Shown: positions 21,463 through 32,145 of the stretch, in pieces
Position numbering within the stretch: the first letter of the stretch is position 1
Layout: every line of letters begins with the position of its first letter
Assembly: GCA_956465555.1 (NCBI GenBank)
Contig: OY101116.1
Location: forward strand, 930,001-994,000
Source of the DNA: Nitzschia sp. pyKryTriq1
Lineage: Eukaryota; Bacillariophyta; Bacillariophyceae; Bacillariales; Bacillariaceae
Length of the DNA stretch: 64,000 nucleotides
Direction of reading: 5' to 3'
Notes under the pieces: model-generated
Database searches by the model: none
What the model was told of the DNA's origin: nothing
The model's input: the letters and a program-made list of their open reading frames with translations, nothing else
Program-made: the position numbers and the translations under genes

Positions 21463-22422
21463 CTATCTTAGCTTGGCGTGCGACGACACGGCGAATCCGC
21501 ATAGCGCACCGACAACAAATGTCATTCCAAGTGTTGGCCACAATGGTAACTCATCGAAAGTTGCAAATCTCGAGGGTGTTTCGGTTCCCATGGATGCACG
21601 CCGTCGGAAGACTCCAGCTTCTGGCGACATGAAGGACGATCGTTTCAAGACCGAAGCTTTTCGAAGAATGCTCTTGTTATCCTTGTTTTGACCCGCCTGT
21701 TCTGCTTCAATCCACTGGACCGCTTCTTCGGGAGAGGAAGTAAAGTGAACGATGTCCTGCGGATGCTTTTTAAGTAGATCATCTTCGTATGCTCGATGGA
21801 GCATTTCTTCGAATGGCGCATAGTAATCATTGACATTGACGCAGACGATTGGCAAATCAATCAACCCCAAATGGCGTGCACATGCCATCTCCCATAATTC
21901 GTCCCATGTCCCAGGCCCCCCTGGTAGAACAATCAAACCATCCGCCTTGTCGACTAAAAACTTTTTGCGCTGCTGCAAATCATCACCACCGGCCACTAGA
22001 ACTTCTCGAATCGGCCCGGTGCGTTCATCAAATGGAGTTTGCGAGGACTGAAGTGTCTCAAACGCCCGATGGGCACCTCCATCACGGTCCACTCGTTTCC
22101 CACCGTATCCATTGTCCACGAGGAACATTTCATGAATGACGCCCACGATGTGTCCATCTCCCGCCACGGCTCCATCATTCATGGCAGCCATGCATCCAAA
22201 ACTCCCTGCCCCGTTGACACACACGTGTCCTCGCTTGGCCAAGATATACCCTAACGATCGCGCTTCTTTGAGATAGAACTCGGGCGTTTTCGCGGAACTG
22301 GATCCGTAACACGTAATGCGAAGCGATCGTTCGGCAGCTTGGGCGACAAAGGCGCTCTTGGCAACGGCACGATCGATGGATATCGTGTCGCCATCCGAAT
22401 AATTAGAAGAAGAAAGACCCAT
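21463..22422 (-). CDS. LOG-like nucleotide phosphoribohydrolase, membrane-anchored
   Basis: A single-exon 319-aa protein. The Rossmann-type core carries the LOG/lysine-decarboxylase-like signature: CYGSSSAK near 38-45, GAGSFGCMAAMNDGA near 71-85 and LPGGPGTWDELWE (166-178, the PGGxGTxxE motif with the catalytic Glu). LOG enzymes release free cytokinin base from the riboside 5'-monophosphate; related proteins act on other nucleotides. Two things differ from plant LOGs. The N terminus MGLSSS fits N-myristoylation, and the last 26 residues form a hydrophobic span followed by a short basic tail (about 294-312), typical of a tail anchor. The protein is also about 100 residues longer than plant LOG. 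It is therefore probably membrane-bound. Confidence 0.85.
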   Translation of the reverse strand: MGLSSSNYSDGDTISIDRAVAKSAFVAQAAERSLRITCYGSSSAKTPEFYLKEARSLGYILAKRGHVCVNGAGSFGCMAAMNDGAVAGDGHIVGVIHEMFLVDNGYGGKRVDRDGGAHRAFETLQSSQTPFDERTGPIREVLVAGGDDLQQRKKFLVDKADGLIVLPGGPGTWDELWEMACARHLGLIDLPIVCVNVNDYYAPFEEMLHRAYEDDLLKKHPQDIVHFTSSPEEAVQWIEAEQAGQNKDNKSILRKASVLKRSSFMSPEAGVFRRRASMGTETPSRFATFDELPLWPTLGMTFVVGALCGFAVSSHAKLR

Positions 22423-23170
22423 GGGAGGATTGGTTCTTGTGATCTATGATAGGTCGGCGACAAGCATCAAGGACGAGGAGTGAAGGTCTGGTGTGGGTGT
22501 CATTGTACTTGAAGCACTTCTGGGGCTGATTTCACTCGTGCTGTTGCCGTAACGAGTACGTAACAGGGGTCCATAGCGCACCCCTAGTAGAGTACGTAAC
22601 GAATGAATGAGAATAAGCCTCGAGCCTCGCTATCGCGACAACAACCCCAACACAAAAGAAAGCAGGGACTACAAGTACGGTACTGATGTATCAGTACTCA
22701 GTACAGTACTTGTGCTTGTGCTTGTGCTTGTACTTGTACTTGTACTTGTACTTGTACTGTACCTGGTACCGGTGTGATAGGGGTACTCCGAGTGGGATAT
22801 CGGACACGACAGGACACACAGGACGAAACTGCCGTAAAAGTAGAACGTAAACGAACAAAAACTGCTTCACCTTGTCCTTAAGCACTATTTCAGTACCTAT
22901 TTTCTACTTGCAATGAATGCCACCTCTATGATTGTCTGTTTCTGTGCTTTTAGAGCTCCAGAGTGAGCTGGACTGGGTACCAGCTTCTTGAATATCTTCC
23001 AAAGTTTGGAGGCGACGTATCCAAACTTTGGAAAGGTAGTAGTACACCAAAACAAGATCTTTTCCGACCAAACTTTCAGATCGTCACCGCAAGAGATCAT
23101 AAAAACGATCTACAACAAAAGAAATCCACTTGACCCACGTCTAGTGCAACTTAACTACAACAACTTGAAC
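22423..23170. repeat. Intergenic with hexanucleotide repeat and hairpin
   Basis: Positions 22706-22760 hold a tandem hexamer array (TTGTGC then TTGTAC units) that runs into a GTACCTGGTACCGG palindrome. Positions 22997-23010 and 23020-23033 form a perfect 14-bp inverted repeat with a 9-nt loop. No gene is seen. Confidence 0.7.
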
Positions 23171-23593
23171 ATGTCGTCAAAAAGTGATGCCTCCATTGAG
23201 TGCCCGAGCCTTGATCCGCTCGCCGCTTGGCTATACGAAGACCTGGGCAGCCTAGCTTTGGACCCCGCCTTCTTGGACGAATGGAGGAGGACAGAGGGTC
23301 AAGAGCTGAGCCTCCCAAACTTCTGGGAGAGGCTCGAACGTCGCGTCACCTTCGAAGACAACGAAAGCTCCAAAAACGTCAACCAAGAGCCAAGGGAAGC
23401 AGAGCTGGGACGCGAACCCGAGCTCTACCGGAACCCCCCGAGCAACTGTCTTTTGGAGGAACTCGAAGAGCATCTCTTCGCCCAACTAGAGGCACATGGC
23501 CTTGTTGTGGCCCGAACTACACCACGCCGAACAAAATTGCTACATGCAAGACAGAAACGTCTGGACTATCATCAAAAGAAGAAGAAACTGTGA
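23171..23593 (+). CDS. Hypothetical acidic protein with Lys-rich tail
   Basis: A 140-aa frame starting at the first in-frame ATG (the longer open frame upstream starts at a TTG inside the hairpin region). It is rich in Glu, Leu and Trp in the first two thirds (AWLYEDLGSLALDPAFLDEW; ELSLPNFWERLERR) and in Arg/Lys at the end, finishing with five Lys in six residues. Amphipathic helices are likely. No known domain is seen. It may be a lineage-specific gene or a spurious frame; the ordered hydrophobic spacing is mildly in favour of a real gene. Confidence 0.4.
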   Translation: MSSKSDASIECPSLDPLAAWLYEDLGSLALDPAFLDEWRRTEGQELSLPNFWERLERRVTFEDNESSKNVNQEPREAELGREPELYRNPPSNCLLEELEEHLFAQLEAHGLVVARTTPRRTKLLHARQKRLDYHQKKKKL

Positions 23594-23937
23594 TCGAACA
23601 TTCGAGGGGCATCGATTTTCAGTTTCACTGAAGATCTTTGGCGCGCCTCGAGTTCGCTCGCGTTCCTTCATTCCGACCTCTCACCCTTCTACGTCTGTCA
23701 GGCGGGCGATAGGAACGGTCCGTCCTTTGATACGGCTCCTTTCCTCTCAGCTCTAGCGAACCAGAGACCGGCAGGCTAAAGCATGCTGGGAAAGTCTGAT
23801 AAATACACTTTGACAGTACGAGTACTGGTTCTATTCAACAGCTGCAGGAATATTCGTGCTCTTTCTACTAGTGAATTGCAAATCATTTTCCATTCATCTT
23901 CCCATTTCAGCAATAATCGAAACAGCATCCTCTCAAA
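23594..23937. promoter_or_regulatory. Upstream region of CWC25, 344 nt
   Basis: No gene. A TTTCAG at 23905-23910, 28 nt before the start codon, could be a 3' splice site of a 5' UTR intron. Confidence 0.3.
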
Positions 23938-25584
23938 ATGGTTCAAGGATTGGCGTTCTTGTCCAAAAAATCATGGCACACCAAAAACTTGGCCAACCAG
24001 GAAAAGGTCTGGATGGCCGAACAGCGCAAGCAAGCCGAAGCGCAAAAGACCCAAGAACTCGCCAAGCAGATCCAACAAGAGCGTGAACAAGAAGAGTTGG
24101 AAAAGATTTCCGGTAAGAAGGGTCCAAAACTCGATCGTGGGATTGACTGGATGTACCAGGGGTCGACGGGGGAACTAGCGAAAGAAGACTCGGAACGTAA
24201 AGCCGAGGAATTTTTGTTGGGGAAAGAATTTGTGGGAGAGGGGGCGACGCAAGGAGATTTTGATAACGGAGATCAAGATCAGGGAATTAATACAGTGCTC
24301 CGGCAGCAAGAAGCAGCAGCGGTGGCGGCTGATCAGGCTGCTGCTAGCAATAGTGCGTATGCAAATGAACCCAGTGTCAAGGATCGAAATGAAGATTTTC
24401 GAATGAGAGTCGAAGACCCGATGTTTATGGTATCACAAAAGCAACGAGAAAAGGAAGTGCGACATGACCAAACGAAGGCTTTGTACGAGCGCGTCGTCGG
24501 TTATCATGAAGATGGGGATAAAGATGCAGAGGACCGCGTCGAGAAAACGAAAGCATCCAAAAAGGGAAAGAAACGTCACAAGAAACACAAAAAGTCCAAG
24601 TCCAGCAAGCGTGACCGAGACCACGAGGACGAAAGCGACGATGATTATTCGAGAGATGACACTAGAAATCGTCATAGTCACCGTCATCGGCGATCCCCTA
24701 GTCCCAGCCCGGATCGACATCGGAGCAAACGACACAAGCGTAGTCGAAGCTACGATCGTCATCGCTCACGAAGTGATCACGACGACGAAGACTCGCGATA
24801 TGATCGTCGAGATCGACATCGGAGCCATCGAGACGAAGATCGACATTCTCGGAAGAGTAGACATCATCATGATAGGGAAGAGGAGTCGTCCTCGAGGGGA
24901 CAAAGGTCAAACCGCAGAGATCGTAGTGACAGTGACGAAGATTACAAAGAAAGTCGACGAAGCCGGAGACATGGTGATGATGATGATGATGATGATGAGA
25001 GCAGGAGGCAATACCACGATGATCAAGTCCACAAACGTCACCAAGACGGCAGATATCGTGAAGACAATGATCGAATTCATTCCAGGAACGAAGACCGCAC
25101 ACAACGACGTCCTGACAGTGGCCGCCGCCACCACCACCACCCCAAGCCTGCTACAGGAGAAAGTCCGTCACTTGCCCCCAAAAAGGAAGGCTACGGTCTC
25201 AAGGGTGCATCTGTCACTGTGGATCGCGGAAATTTAGGTCCTAATCGGGAACTGTTGCAAAAGAAACGCGAAGAGCGTGACGCGGAACGCCGAAAGATAC
25301 GAGAGACAGCATCCACGCGTCGTCAGAGAACCGACGAGGAACGAGCCAGAGCACTGGAAGAGATGCAGTCAAACGCAAGGAAACGAGAAGAAACTCGATC
25401 GAAAGGACACGATTCAACGAAGGATGATGATGAAGGTGAGCCACTCCCTCGAAAGGGTGATGCAACCTTCCTGAAAGATATTACCCGGCAGACCCATGGG
25501 ATTGGGGAGGGTGGCCAAACTCTTTCTTCGCGAGTTGCGCAGAATCGCCACACAAACCAGCGCCTCCATGACTCGTTTTTCTAA
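23938..25584 (+). CDS. CWC25: Pre-mRNA splicing factor CWC25 homologue
   Basis: A single-exon 548-aa protein. The N-terminal 70 residues are the conserved Cir_N/CWC25 block: LSKKSWHTKNLANQEKVWMAEQRK, then an EREQEELEKI helix and LDRGIDWMYQGSTGE. In yeast, Cwc25 joins the spliceosome after Prp2 action and is needed for the first step. The middle (about 205-400) is a long Arg/Ser/His/Asp-rich region with SPSPSPDRH-type RS elements. The C terminus has an ERDAERRKIRE helix and the conserved TFLKDITRQTHG motif. Nuclear location is expected. A long forward frame in another phase (24464-25237) is only a shadow of the RS-like repeats. The stop is 67 nt from the convergent DEX1-like gene. Confidence 0.9.
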   Translation: MVQGLAFLSKKSWHTKNLANQEKVWMAEQRKQAEAQKTQELAKQIQQEREQEELEKISGKKGPKLDRGIDWMYQGSTGELAKEDSERKAEEFLLGKEFVGEGATQGDFDNGDQDQGINTVLRQQEAAAVAADQAAASNSAYANEPSVKDRNEDFRMRVEDPMFMVSQKQREKEVRHDQTKALYERVVGYHEDGDKDAEDRVEKTKASKKGKKRHKKHKKSKSSKRDRDHEDESDDDYSRDDTRNRHSHRHRRSPSPSPDRHRSKRHKRSRSYDRHRSRSDHDDEDSRYDRRDRHRSHRDEDRHSRKSRHHHDREEESSSRGQRSNRRDRSDSDEDYKESRRSRRHGDDDDDDDESRRQYHDDQVHKRHQDGRYREDNDRIHSRNEDRTQRRPDSGRRHHHHPKPATGESPSLAPKKEGYGLKGASVTVDRGNLGPNRELLQKKREERDAERRKIRETASTRRQRTDEERARALEEMQSNARKREETRSKGHDSTKDDDEGEPLPRKGDATFLKDITRQTHGIGEGGQTLSSRVAQNRHTNQRLHDSFF

Positions 25585-25651
25585 GAAACATCATGTAAGA
25601 CAAATAATATTGATTTGCCATGTCCTCAACTACAGTAGCCATTACAAGTTG

Positions 25652-28075
25652 CTATAGATCTGTTGCGCGAGTGTCCTTTCGTTGTCCGAATCTATTTCGA
25701 AGTATCGCCAGCATGAGTGAGAATAGCAGCATTCCCACGAGGATGCGAAGAACAATCGGTCTGCCAGGTTGGACTTGGATTTGGAATCCCCAAATACCAT
25801 CCATACTCATCACAATCAAATCGGTCGTACCGTCTCCACTAACTTCTGCCAAAATGGGCCGAGATGTCGACGTTTGAGGAAAGGGCACCGACGCCAGAAT
25901 GTTCCCATTCTTGACGGACAAGACTGCCAAACTGTTTTCGCCGGCTAGAAGAATCGGTCGAAGTGCCGGGGGAACGTTGGACGACTGAACTCGCGTCATC
26001 ACGGCATTGGACGTACTCGATTCTTCCCATGTTGGAAAGTTTTCATGATGCTTGCCCACTAGAGACCACTCCTTGTGCCCCGACCGGCCTTGTAAACGGT
26101 GCACCATTCCATTATTCAAGGCGACAACAACATCTCTTGTATTTCGACGTCCACTCAAGGATTCTACCACCACAGGAGCGACCGAATCCAAATCAATGGA
26201 AGGGTGCGCCGAAAATCGCTCGTGGGCACTTCCACATAAGGGTGTGGCAAAAAGTTCTTCTCGGGCTGGCAGTCCCGACAAGGCCATGGCGTGGCACAAG
26301 TTGCTCCCCCAGTTGGACATAAGTCGAGCGTTCCGAGAAGCTTGATCACTTCCTCTGTAGGGCGAGGAGGATTCAGTGTCCTTTAGGACTCTCGCCAACA
26401 ACGTGCGGATCCACTTGTCCGACTGATCCATCTTTTTATTTTGTAGCAATACTTGAACCTGATCCATGGTTCCATCATTGTTCAAGTCGGCATACAACGT
26501 TTCTTCCAACAGCGACATGTGACATAGTGGGCGTCCATTTCGTAGCGACCGAATCTGCATACCTCCCTTGGTTTGAGTCACAATGACATTCGGTCGTCCC
26601 CTGACGGCTGTCGGATGTTTTGGTTTGTGAAAACGGTGTTGCCAATTTTTCTTCTGTCCCTGCTGCTGTTCCGAGGCGGGTTTGTTATCCTTACCGATGG
26701 TTGGATTATTCTTGTTGCCTTTTTTGTGATCATGTGATTGTCTCTTGCTTTGATCCAAGTGCAATGCTGCCAAATTAGAGTCCTTAGAAGTCCAGTAGGC
26801 ATATGGAAGCACGTGTTTCAAATGTTGTCGAAACGTAACTTGGCAATTGGGCAAGTTGTCTGGATGGTTGGGTTGGAACTTGCTAGTAGTAGGATCATTC
26901 AATGCGGCTGCAATACGAGACCGTCTTCGGGCATAGGATGTCAACCCGCGAGCCACTGGCAAAGGCGGGGGGTCCTTATGCTTTTGACTATCCGAAAATG
27001 TATCCCACAGAATATGACCCTTCATCGCATCGACAGCAATCAAAAAGGAATTCTCGTTTGGAATCTTGAGTTCTCCTCCTTCGTCCTTGTCCTTGTTGTT
27101 TGCTTCTTCTTGTCCCTCAAGGACATAAATACCGCTGACGATAATCATACCATGGTCGGCCCCAAACGCTTCTGAGCTATCATAGGCATCCAAAAACAAG
27201 ATATTGGATTCGATCCACATGATATCGCTATTTTGTGATTGACTCGCCGTCTCCACGGGCAAAAGCTGCACATTCCACATTCGCTTCAAGTCTAAAGAAG
27301 AAGAAGAAGAAGACTTTGTCATTTGTTTGTCTTTGGAATTGGTCAAACTGGACAGAGCCAGGACCCCATCGGACCACAACGTGACGACACTGGGCAATCC
27401 TCCGCCTGGTGTCAAGTCAAACATCACTTGCACGTCTTCCTTCTCCTGATGTGCTTGTACATTACAGGGAGTATCCGCATAACATCGTTGATCATCGGGG
27501 CAATCTGAGGCTTGTCCACTGGGACAAGGGTGCGAGCATTTTTGGGATGCATCATGCCAATCGTTACCGCAAAAGTAATGCCGATTCCTTGCATTGATTT
27601 CCGTATCGGCAGCCACCCGAGACATGTCAAGTGTTTCCCTCTTGTGGACCTTGCCTTTCGGTTCGACCAAGACTTGCCCAGTAGTCATTTGAATCGGAGT
27701 CACTTTGGAGGGTTCTCGGTGCAAGGAGTAATCATCCTTGATGGAAAACAACACGGGTGGTTGAAAGGGCGGCAATGCTACAGTAGCAAAGGGTGTACCA
27801 CTACTCCAAGCGCCCTTGTGGCGAGGGTGCAGCGCCTTGAGATCCAAAATCTTCCATTCCCACAGCTGCTCTGTTGATGAGCGCTGAACGACGGCGAGAG
27901 CTTCATTCGTCCCATCGCCGTCCACGTCCATGGGGCTGATTACCGTGGCCTTGTCACGCGACAGGTAAAAGGCGAGATTGGCCGACGCTTGAAGGGATTC
28001 GGTGCTGTCATTCCAAGCCATGCGCGTCAAAATCAGGGCAGCTATCAAGGCGGCAATGTCTCGGCTTCGCAACAT
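25652..28075 (-). CDS. FG-GAP membrane protein, DEX1-like
   Basis: A single-exon 807-aa protein. A hydrophobic segment (IAALIAALIL) near the N terminus acts as signal or anchor, and a second one (LRILVGMLLFSLMLAIL) lies 20 residues from the C terminus, so most of the chain is lumenal or extracellular. Three calcium-binding FG-GAP loops are visible: DVDGDGTNE near 50, DLNNDGTMD in the middle and EVSGDGTTD near the end, as in beta-propellers of plant DEX1 and integrin alpha. Between the first two loops is a Cys-rich insert, FCGNDWHDASQKC followed by CPSGQASDCP and CYADTPC, similar to motifs common in secreted stramenopile proteins. A wall-matrix or cell-surface role is likely but not shown. Confidence 0.8.
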   Translation of the reverse strand: MLRSRDIAALIAALILTRMAWNDSTESLQASANLAFYLSRDKATVISPMDVDGDGTNEALAVVQRSSTEQLWEWKILDLKALHPRHKGAWSSGTPFATVALPPFQPPVLFSIKDDYSLHREPSKVTPIQMTTGQVLVEPKGKVHKRETLDMSRVAADTEINARNRHYFCGNDWHDASQKCSHPCPSGQASDCPDDQRCYADTPCNVQAHQEKEDVQVMFDLTPGGGLPSVVTLWSDGVLALSSLTNSKDKQMTKSSSSSSLDLKRMWNVQLLPVETASQSQNSDIMWIESNILFLDAYDSSEAFGADHGMIIVSGIYVLEGQEEANNKDKDEGGELKIPNENSFLIAVDAMKGHILWDTFSDSQKHKDPPPLPVARGLTSYARRRSRIAAALNDPTTSKFQPNHPDNLPNCQVTFRQHLKHVLPYAYWTSKDSNLAALHLDQSKRQSHDHKKGNKNNPTIGKDNKPASEQQQGQKKNWQHRFHKPKHPTAVRGRPNVIVTQTKGGMQIRSLRNGRPLCHMSLLEETLYADLNNDGTMDQVQVLLQNKKMDQSDKWIRTLLARVLKDTESSSPYRGSDQASRNARLMSNWGSNLCHAMALSGLPAREELFATPLCGSAHERFSAHPSIDLDSVAPVVVESLSGRRNTRDVVVALNNGMVHRLQGRSGHKEWSLVGKHHENFPTWEESSTSNAVMTRVQSSNVPPALRPILLAGENSLAVLSVKNGNILASVPFPQTSTSRPILAEVSGDGTTDLIVMSMDGIWGFQIQVQPGRPIVLRILVGMLLFSLMLAILRNRFGQRKDTRATDL

Positions 28076-28597
28076 GATTTATGTACAAGCGCTGTATGCA
28101 GTCGATACGTAGTTTGAAACGCCTCTTGCTTGCTCAGCGGATAGGTGATACAATAGAAGGAAGGCGTCTTTGTGATCTATGAATAGTCGACTGAAGTAAA
28201 TGTAATACACTACCCACATTACGGTAGACTACAAGTACATCATCATCATCATCATTGCTCCCATCGTTGATCGTGTTGAAGGGGAACGAGAGCGGCGGGA
28301 GGAGCTTCGTCGAAAAAAGAAGTCGAAGAGGTCATGCGACGCAAGACGCTTAAACACGCATGGAACACCAGACAACAATTCTGTCCGGCCATCCGTCGAC
28401 CGATCTGCGCAAAACAAGACAAAAAAAAACGCGATGCTGTATGAGACGGATCAAAAGATAACGGGAGGCGAGAGGCGACGATGATGACAATCATCGCGTC
28501 TACCATTAACTGACTTGTTCATCAGACAGTCGCGGCCTCCGTCTAGCACTTCACTTTTCGTCGTTAGTCATCGTATCATACACAATAACCAAGTAAT
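28076..28597. promoter_or_regulatory. Divergent promoter region, 522 nt
   Basis: It separates the DEX1-like gene (reverse) and PAF1 (forward). A short (ATC)n run is at 28238-28255. No gene is seen. Confidence 0.45.
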
Positions 28598-30249
28598 CAT
28601 GGAGGACTATGACGATGGCCGACACAAAAAGGAAGAAGCCGAGCGTCGAGAGAGACGAAAGGTCAGTGGGGTCTTGTCTTGTCTTGTCTTGTGTTTGTTT
28701 TGCCTTGCGTGCCGTATCCATCTTTTTGCGACAAGGATTCCCTATCATTTGTTTCAGAGTCTCACGTCAATGAATGTCATTTCAAATATTCTTGTCTATC
28801 CAGGCCTCTAAATCTCAAAAATCAGCAGCCCAGCAAGAAAAGGAGCGAAAACGAAAGGAGCACGCTGCCAAGATTCTTGGCAAGCAAGCAGGAGGTGACA
28901 GCAAGAAAAGAAAGACAGATAGCAAGGAAGAAGAAAAGTCAAAGTTCCAGGATCTCTTTACACAGCGGGCACAAGGATTTCAAATCGACTTTCGGTTTCG
29001 GAATGCTCCTCCTCGTCCGCCCGTAGGTCCCTGCTTCGTCGGGCACGGCCTGGATGGCGTCCTCATGGATTTGGCGCAATACAAGCCCTTGAACGCGGTT
29101 GAGGTCAACTACAGTTGGAAACTACACAGCGAACCGGATCTGGGGGTCCCCTTGGCACCCTCTGCCATGGATCCAAAATCCTATACGCCTTCCAGCTCCG
29201 TACCCCCGCTGCATCCGGACGATCAGAGTCTATTGGAGTGGAAGGGATCTTTGGGCGATACGGCCGCAGAAGACTTGAAGCTACGCCGCGACAATGCTCG
29301 GGCTGCGGCACGATTGGCGCTACTGGGCAAATCGCCCGCGAAACTTCTCAAGGCCAAGACACCGATTGCGTCGGCGACCACATCCGGCAAAAAGGCATTC
29401 TCTCGTGTCTTGGATGAGACTATGCAGAGCTGGATGAAAAAGACCACGTATCTTTCCAACGATTATACTCGTAAGGTACACGATTTCAAGTCGCTTGCCA
29501 AGACCAAGGAAGAGCTGGTACAAGATTTGGCGCTCCGAGAGAAGCAATTCTCTCAACGTCGATCGGGTGCTGGAATCACCAAAACCTTTGAAGCGGTCAA
29601 GTCGACAGTTATTACCAAGCATCCTACCAAGAAGGACCTGACGCCTGTCATGGAAATGCCCTTTTTGCCTGATGTGAACCATTGGGGAAATGCGTATACA
29701 CACGTCGTCATGGACAAGTCTCCTGGAGGAGACCAAGAAGCCTTGGCACACGCCTTTGTCGCGAATGTTCAAAAGAGAGATGCCAATGCTCGCATGACAT
29801 GTCAACTATTTGTACCCCACCAAGAAGAAGACAGTGATGATTCTGCTGCTGTCAATTATCAAGCGATTCAACAATTTGATTTGGATGTCTTACCGCTCAA
29901 GGAAGAAGATGGTCCTCATCTCAACTTTTGTATTTGGTTCGACAAAACAAAGAAGACGGCGACCTATATCCCCATTTCCTCGCGTGTTCAATTGTCCACG
30001 GGAAGACCGCTCAAGAAGAGGAATTTCAACATGAAGATATCACGAAGAAAAATGGACGAAGAAGATCAACTTGAAGTGGACGAACGAGTGGCAGAAATCG
30101 ATGCCAATGTGGAAGCACGGCTCAAGGGTGCTTCATCATCGAATAGTGCCGCCAAGAAACCCAATTCTATGGAAATCGATTCGGACGATGACAGCGATCG
30201 AGGGGAGTCGTTTGTCAACGCCACGAAGACCATTGTCGCGGAAGGTTAA
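28598..30249 (+). CDS. PAF1: PAF1, RNA polymerase II-associated factor 1
   Basis: Two exons encode 502 aa: 28598-28660 (MEDYDDGRHKKEEAERRERRK), a 143-nt intron 28661-28803 (GTCAGT to ATCCAG), then 28804-30249. Family blocks are clear: FRFRNAPPRPPVGP, LNAVEVNYSWKLHSEPDLGVPL, WMKKTTYLSNDY (animal PAF1: WLRKTEYIS) and MEMPFLPDVNHWGNAYTHVVMD. The C-terminal end is acidic (EIDSDDDSDRGES), as usual. PAF1 is the core of the Paf1 complex, which travels with RNA polymerase II and supports elongation and histone modification in the nucleus. Confidence 0.92.
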
Positions 30250-31141
30250 AACAAAGACTAGCAGTACCTATAGGTCCTTCTTAGTGCCACTACTCTGGTA
30301 CCATCTAACGGTAGGGAACTCCTTCCATGGTAGCAATGAATTTATCATCGCCGCAAAGCGAAATGCCTACCCATAGCATTCCATGAATACTTTCTCCGGT
30401 CTTCATGCTTCTTACCGGACTGTTTGTGTTCATCATCATGAAGAAAAAGTAGTCTACCGAATAGCCTCTGAAGGTAGACTAGTAGTAAAAATTATACGTC
30501 AATCTATCTAGAGTGGGAGTTATAGTAGGCGTAGGAATAATAGTACTGTACAATAATCAGCAATCGTAGTTTTTCCTGTCACTTTTTTTTTGCTCACTAA
30601 TATTATCATGGCTTTGCCTGCCGCGCCCGCCACGCTTCGTCAATAAGTAAACCTCCCACCGTTCACTCGGAAACAAGGTGAGGTTTGATTATTCATTCGT
30701 TGTGCTTGTTGCAGAAGTCATTATTACTCCACTAAATACTTGTACCGCACCGGTACGTGTACCAGTAACTGTACCTATTTTTTGAAAAAATACCAGCATG
30801 CGAGTTGCGTAATAATGCTGACGCACGTCCTCGAAAGATACCGAAGTACCTGGTACAGGGTACAAGCAGTTCCTTCGTTCAGTAGTACTGTACGAGTATG
30901 GACAGCCCACGTACGTACCGGCGGTAAATGAGAGGGCGCGGGGAGGGCGGGGTGGGCGTGCGATGAATGACCATAAAATGAATGACCTCCGACCTTCTTT
31001 TGTTCCTGCTGTGATCTCCTCATTCGCCCCTCATTTTCTTCTCTTCTCACAAGTACAAGTACTCATACCGGTAGAAAAGGCAAACGACGATTTCTATTTC
31101 TTCATTGCTTTACCGAAAAATAAAAACAACAGGAACAACAA
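30250..31141. other. Intergenic, about 890 nt, GTAC-rich
   Basis: GTAC/ACCGGTAC palindromes are clustered at 30740-30775 and 30840-30925, with a further one near 31050-31070. The rest is AT-rich. No coding frame is credible. Confidence 0.5.
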
Positions 31142-31945
31142 ATGGTGAGATATTGGCTTGACTGCAGGAAATGTCGGTGAAAACTGGAGGGCTTTGAACT
31201 TATTCTTTTCTTTTATCAGTCTTCTTCAAACGACAGGAAGTCTCATGACGGCTCGACCGATGAAAATGATGCATTTAGTCGAGAGGAAGAAAGATTTGAA
31301 CTGGGGGAAGATGTCTACAGTCTGGTATTCTTCTCCCCAGTTCGCAGCTGGGCCTTTTCCTTTGCCATGTATATGGTCATGCTGAAACTTACACTGTTCA
31401 CATTTTTGGCTATAGATCTGTACGAGCAAAGTGGTGGAGAATTCGATAACAAAGACCCACTCATTCGAGCAACACAGTTCTTTTTAATACCCGTCGCAAT
31501 CGCCATGCAGGAAGACCTGATTTACTGCTACACGAGAATTTCCAATATCCGCTATGACCGTGCAATCATGGAAACAAGTCCCTCGGCGACGGAAGCAAAA
31601 TTTGCCCTTTCCTTCTTGTTGCGATTCATTGATGGTCTTTATTCTCTCTTGATCAACTTTGTGTTACTGTTGATCACTAATAATGTACTGAGTTCATTTT
31701 TGAACTTTGCGGCCCTAGGCTTCTTGCAAAAAATCGATGATGTGGGCTTTCATCTGGCGGCGAACGGATACCTTGGCGACAATTTGGAGGATATATGCAC
31801 ATTGGTGACAAAAAGCAGTCTACCACGACGAGTGGGCGATCGCTTCACAAACTCCCTGGATTCTATCCTCTTCTTGACGACATTTGCTGTTATGCTTTCC
31901 ATATTCATTTACATGGTCATCTACGAGAACAGAAACGCAGAGTGA
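31142..31945 (+). CDS. Diatom four-span membrane protein (start codon in a mini-exon)
   Basis: Two exons encode 242 aa: an ATG alone (31142-31144), a 75-nt intron 31145-31219 (GTGAGA to TTTATCAG), then 31220-31945. I chose this because the open frame runs back from the internal ATG at 31367 through an acidic, Ser-rich cytosolic start (SSSNDRKSHDG, FELGEDVYSLVFFSPV) to a good acceptor with no other in-frame ATG upstream. Hydrophobic spans lie near residues 43-66, 87-105, 132-155 and 214-236. The segment LGED-x-Y-x-L-V-F-x-SPV recurs in multi-copy diatom membrane proteins of unknown function. No transporter or receptor signature is visible. Confidence 0.6.
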
Positions 31946-32145
31946 GCCTTCGAGAGACCCTTGCAGCGGGTAGAATAATGAAGAAGTTCAATATTGAATG
32001 TTGAATACGACAACAGAAATTTTCCCATTCGTCTAGCATCTACAACCGTAGAGGCGGTGCTCATGAATCAAGTGAGCAGATTATATCCACAGATGCACAT
32101 TGCAATGCATTCTCGTACTCAAAGTAGTCAGCAATTTTAGTTCGG

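Noticed and set aside
24464-25237. 257-codon forward frame inside CWC25
   Set aside because: Out-of-phase shadow of the Arg/Ser/His/Asp-rich repeats of the real gene; Thr/Ile/Met-rich composition.
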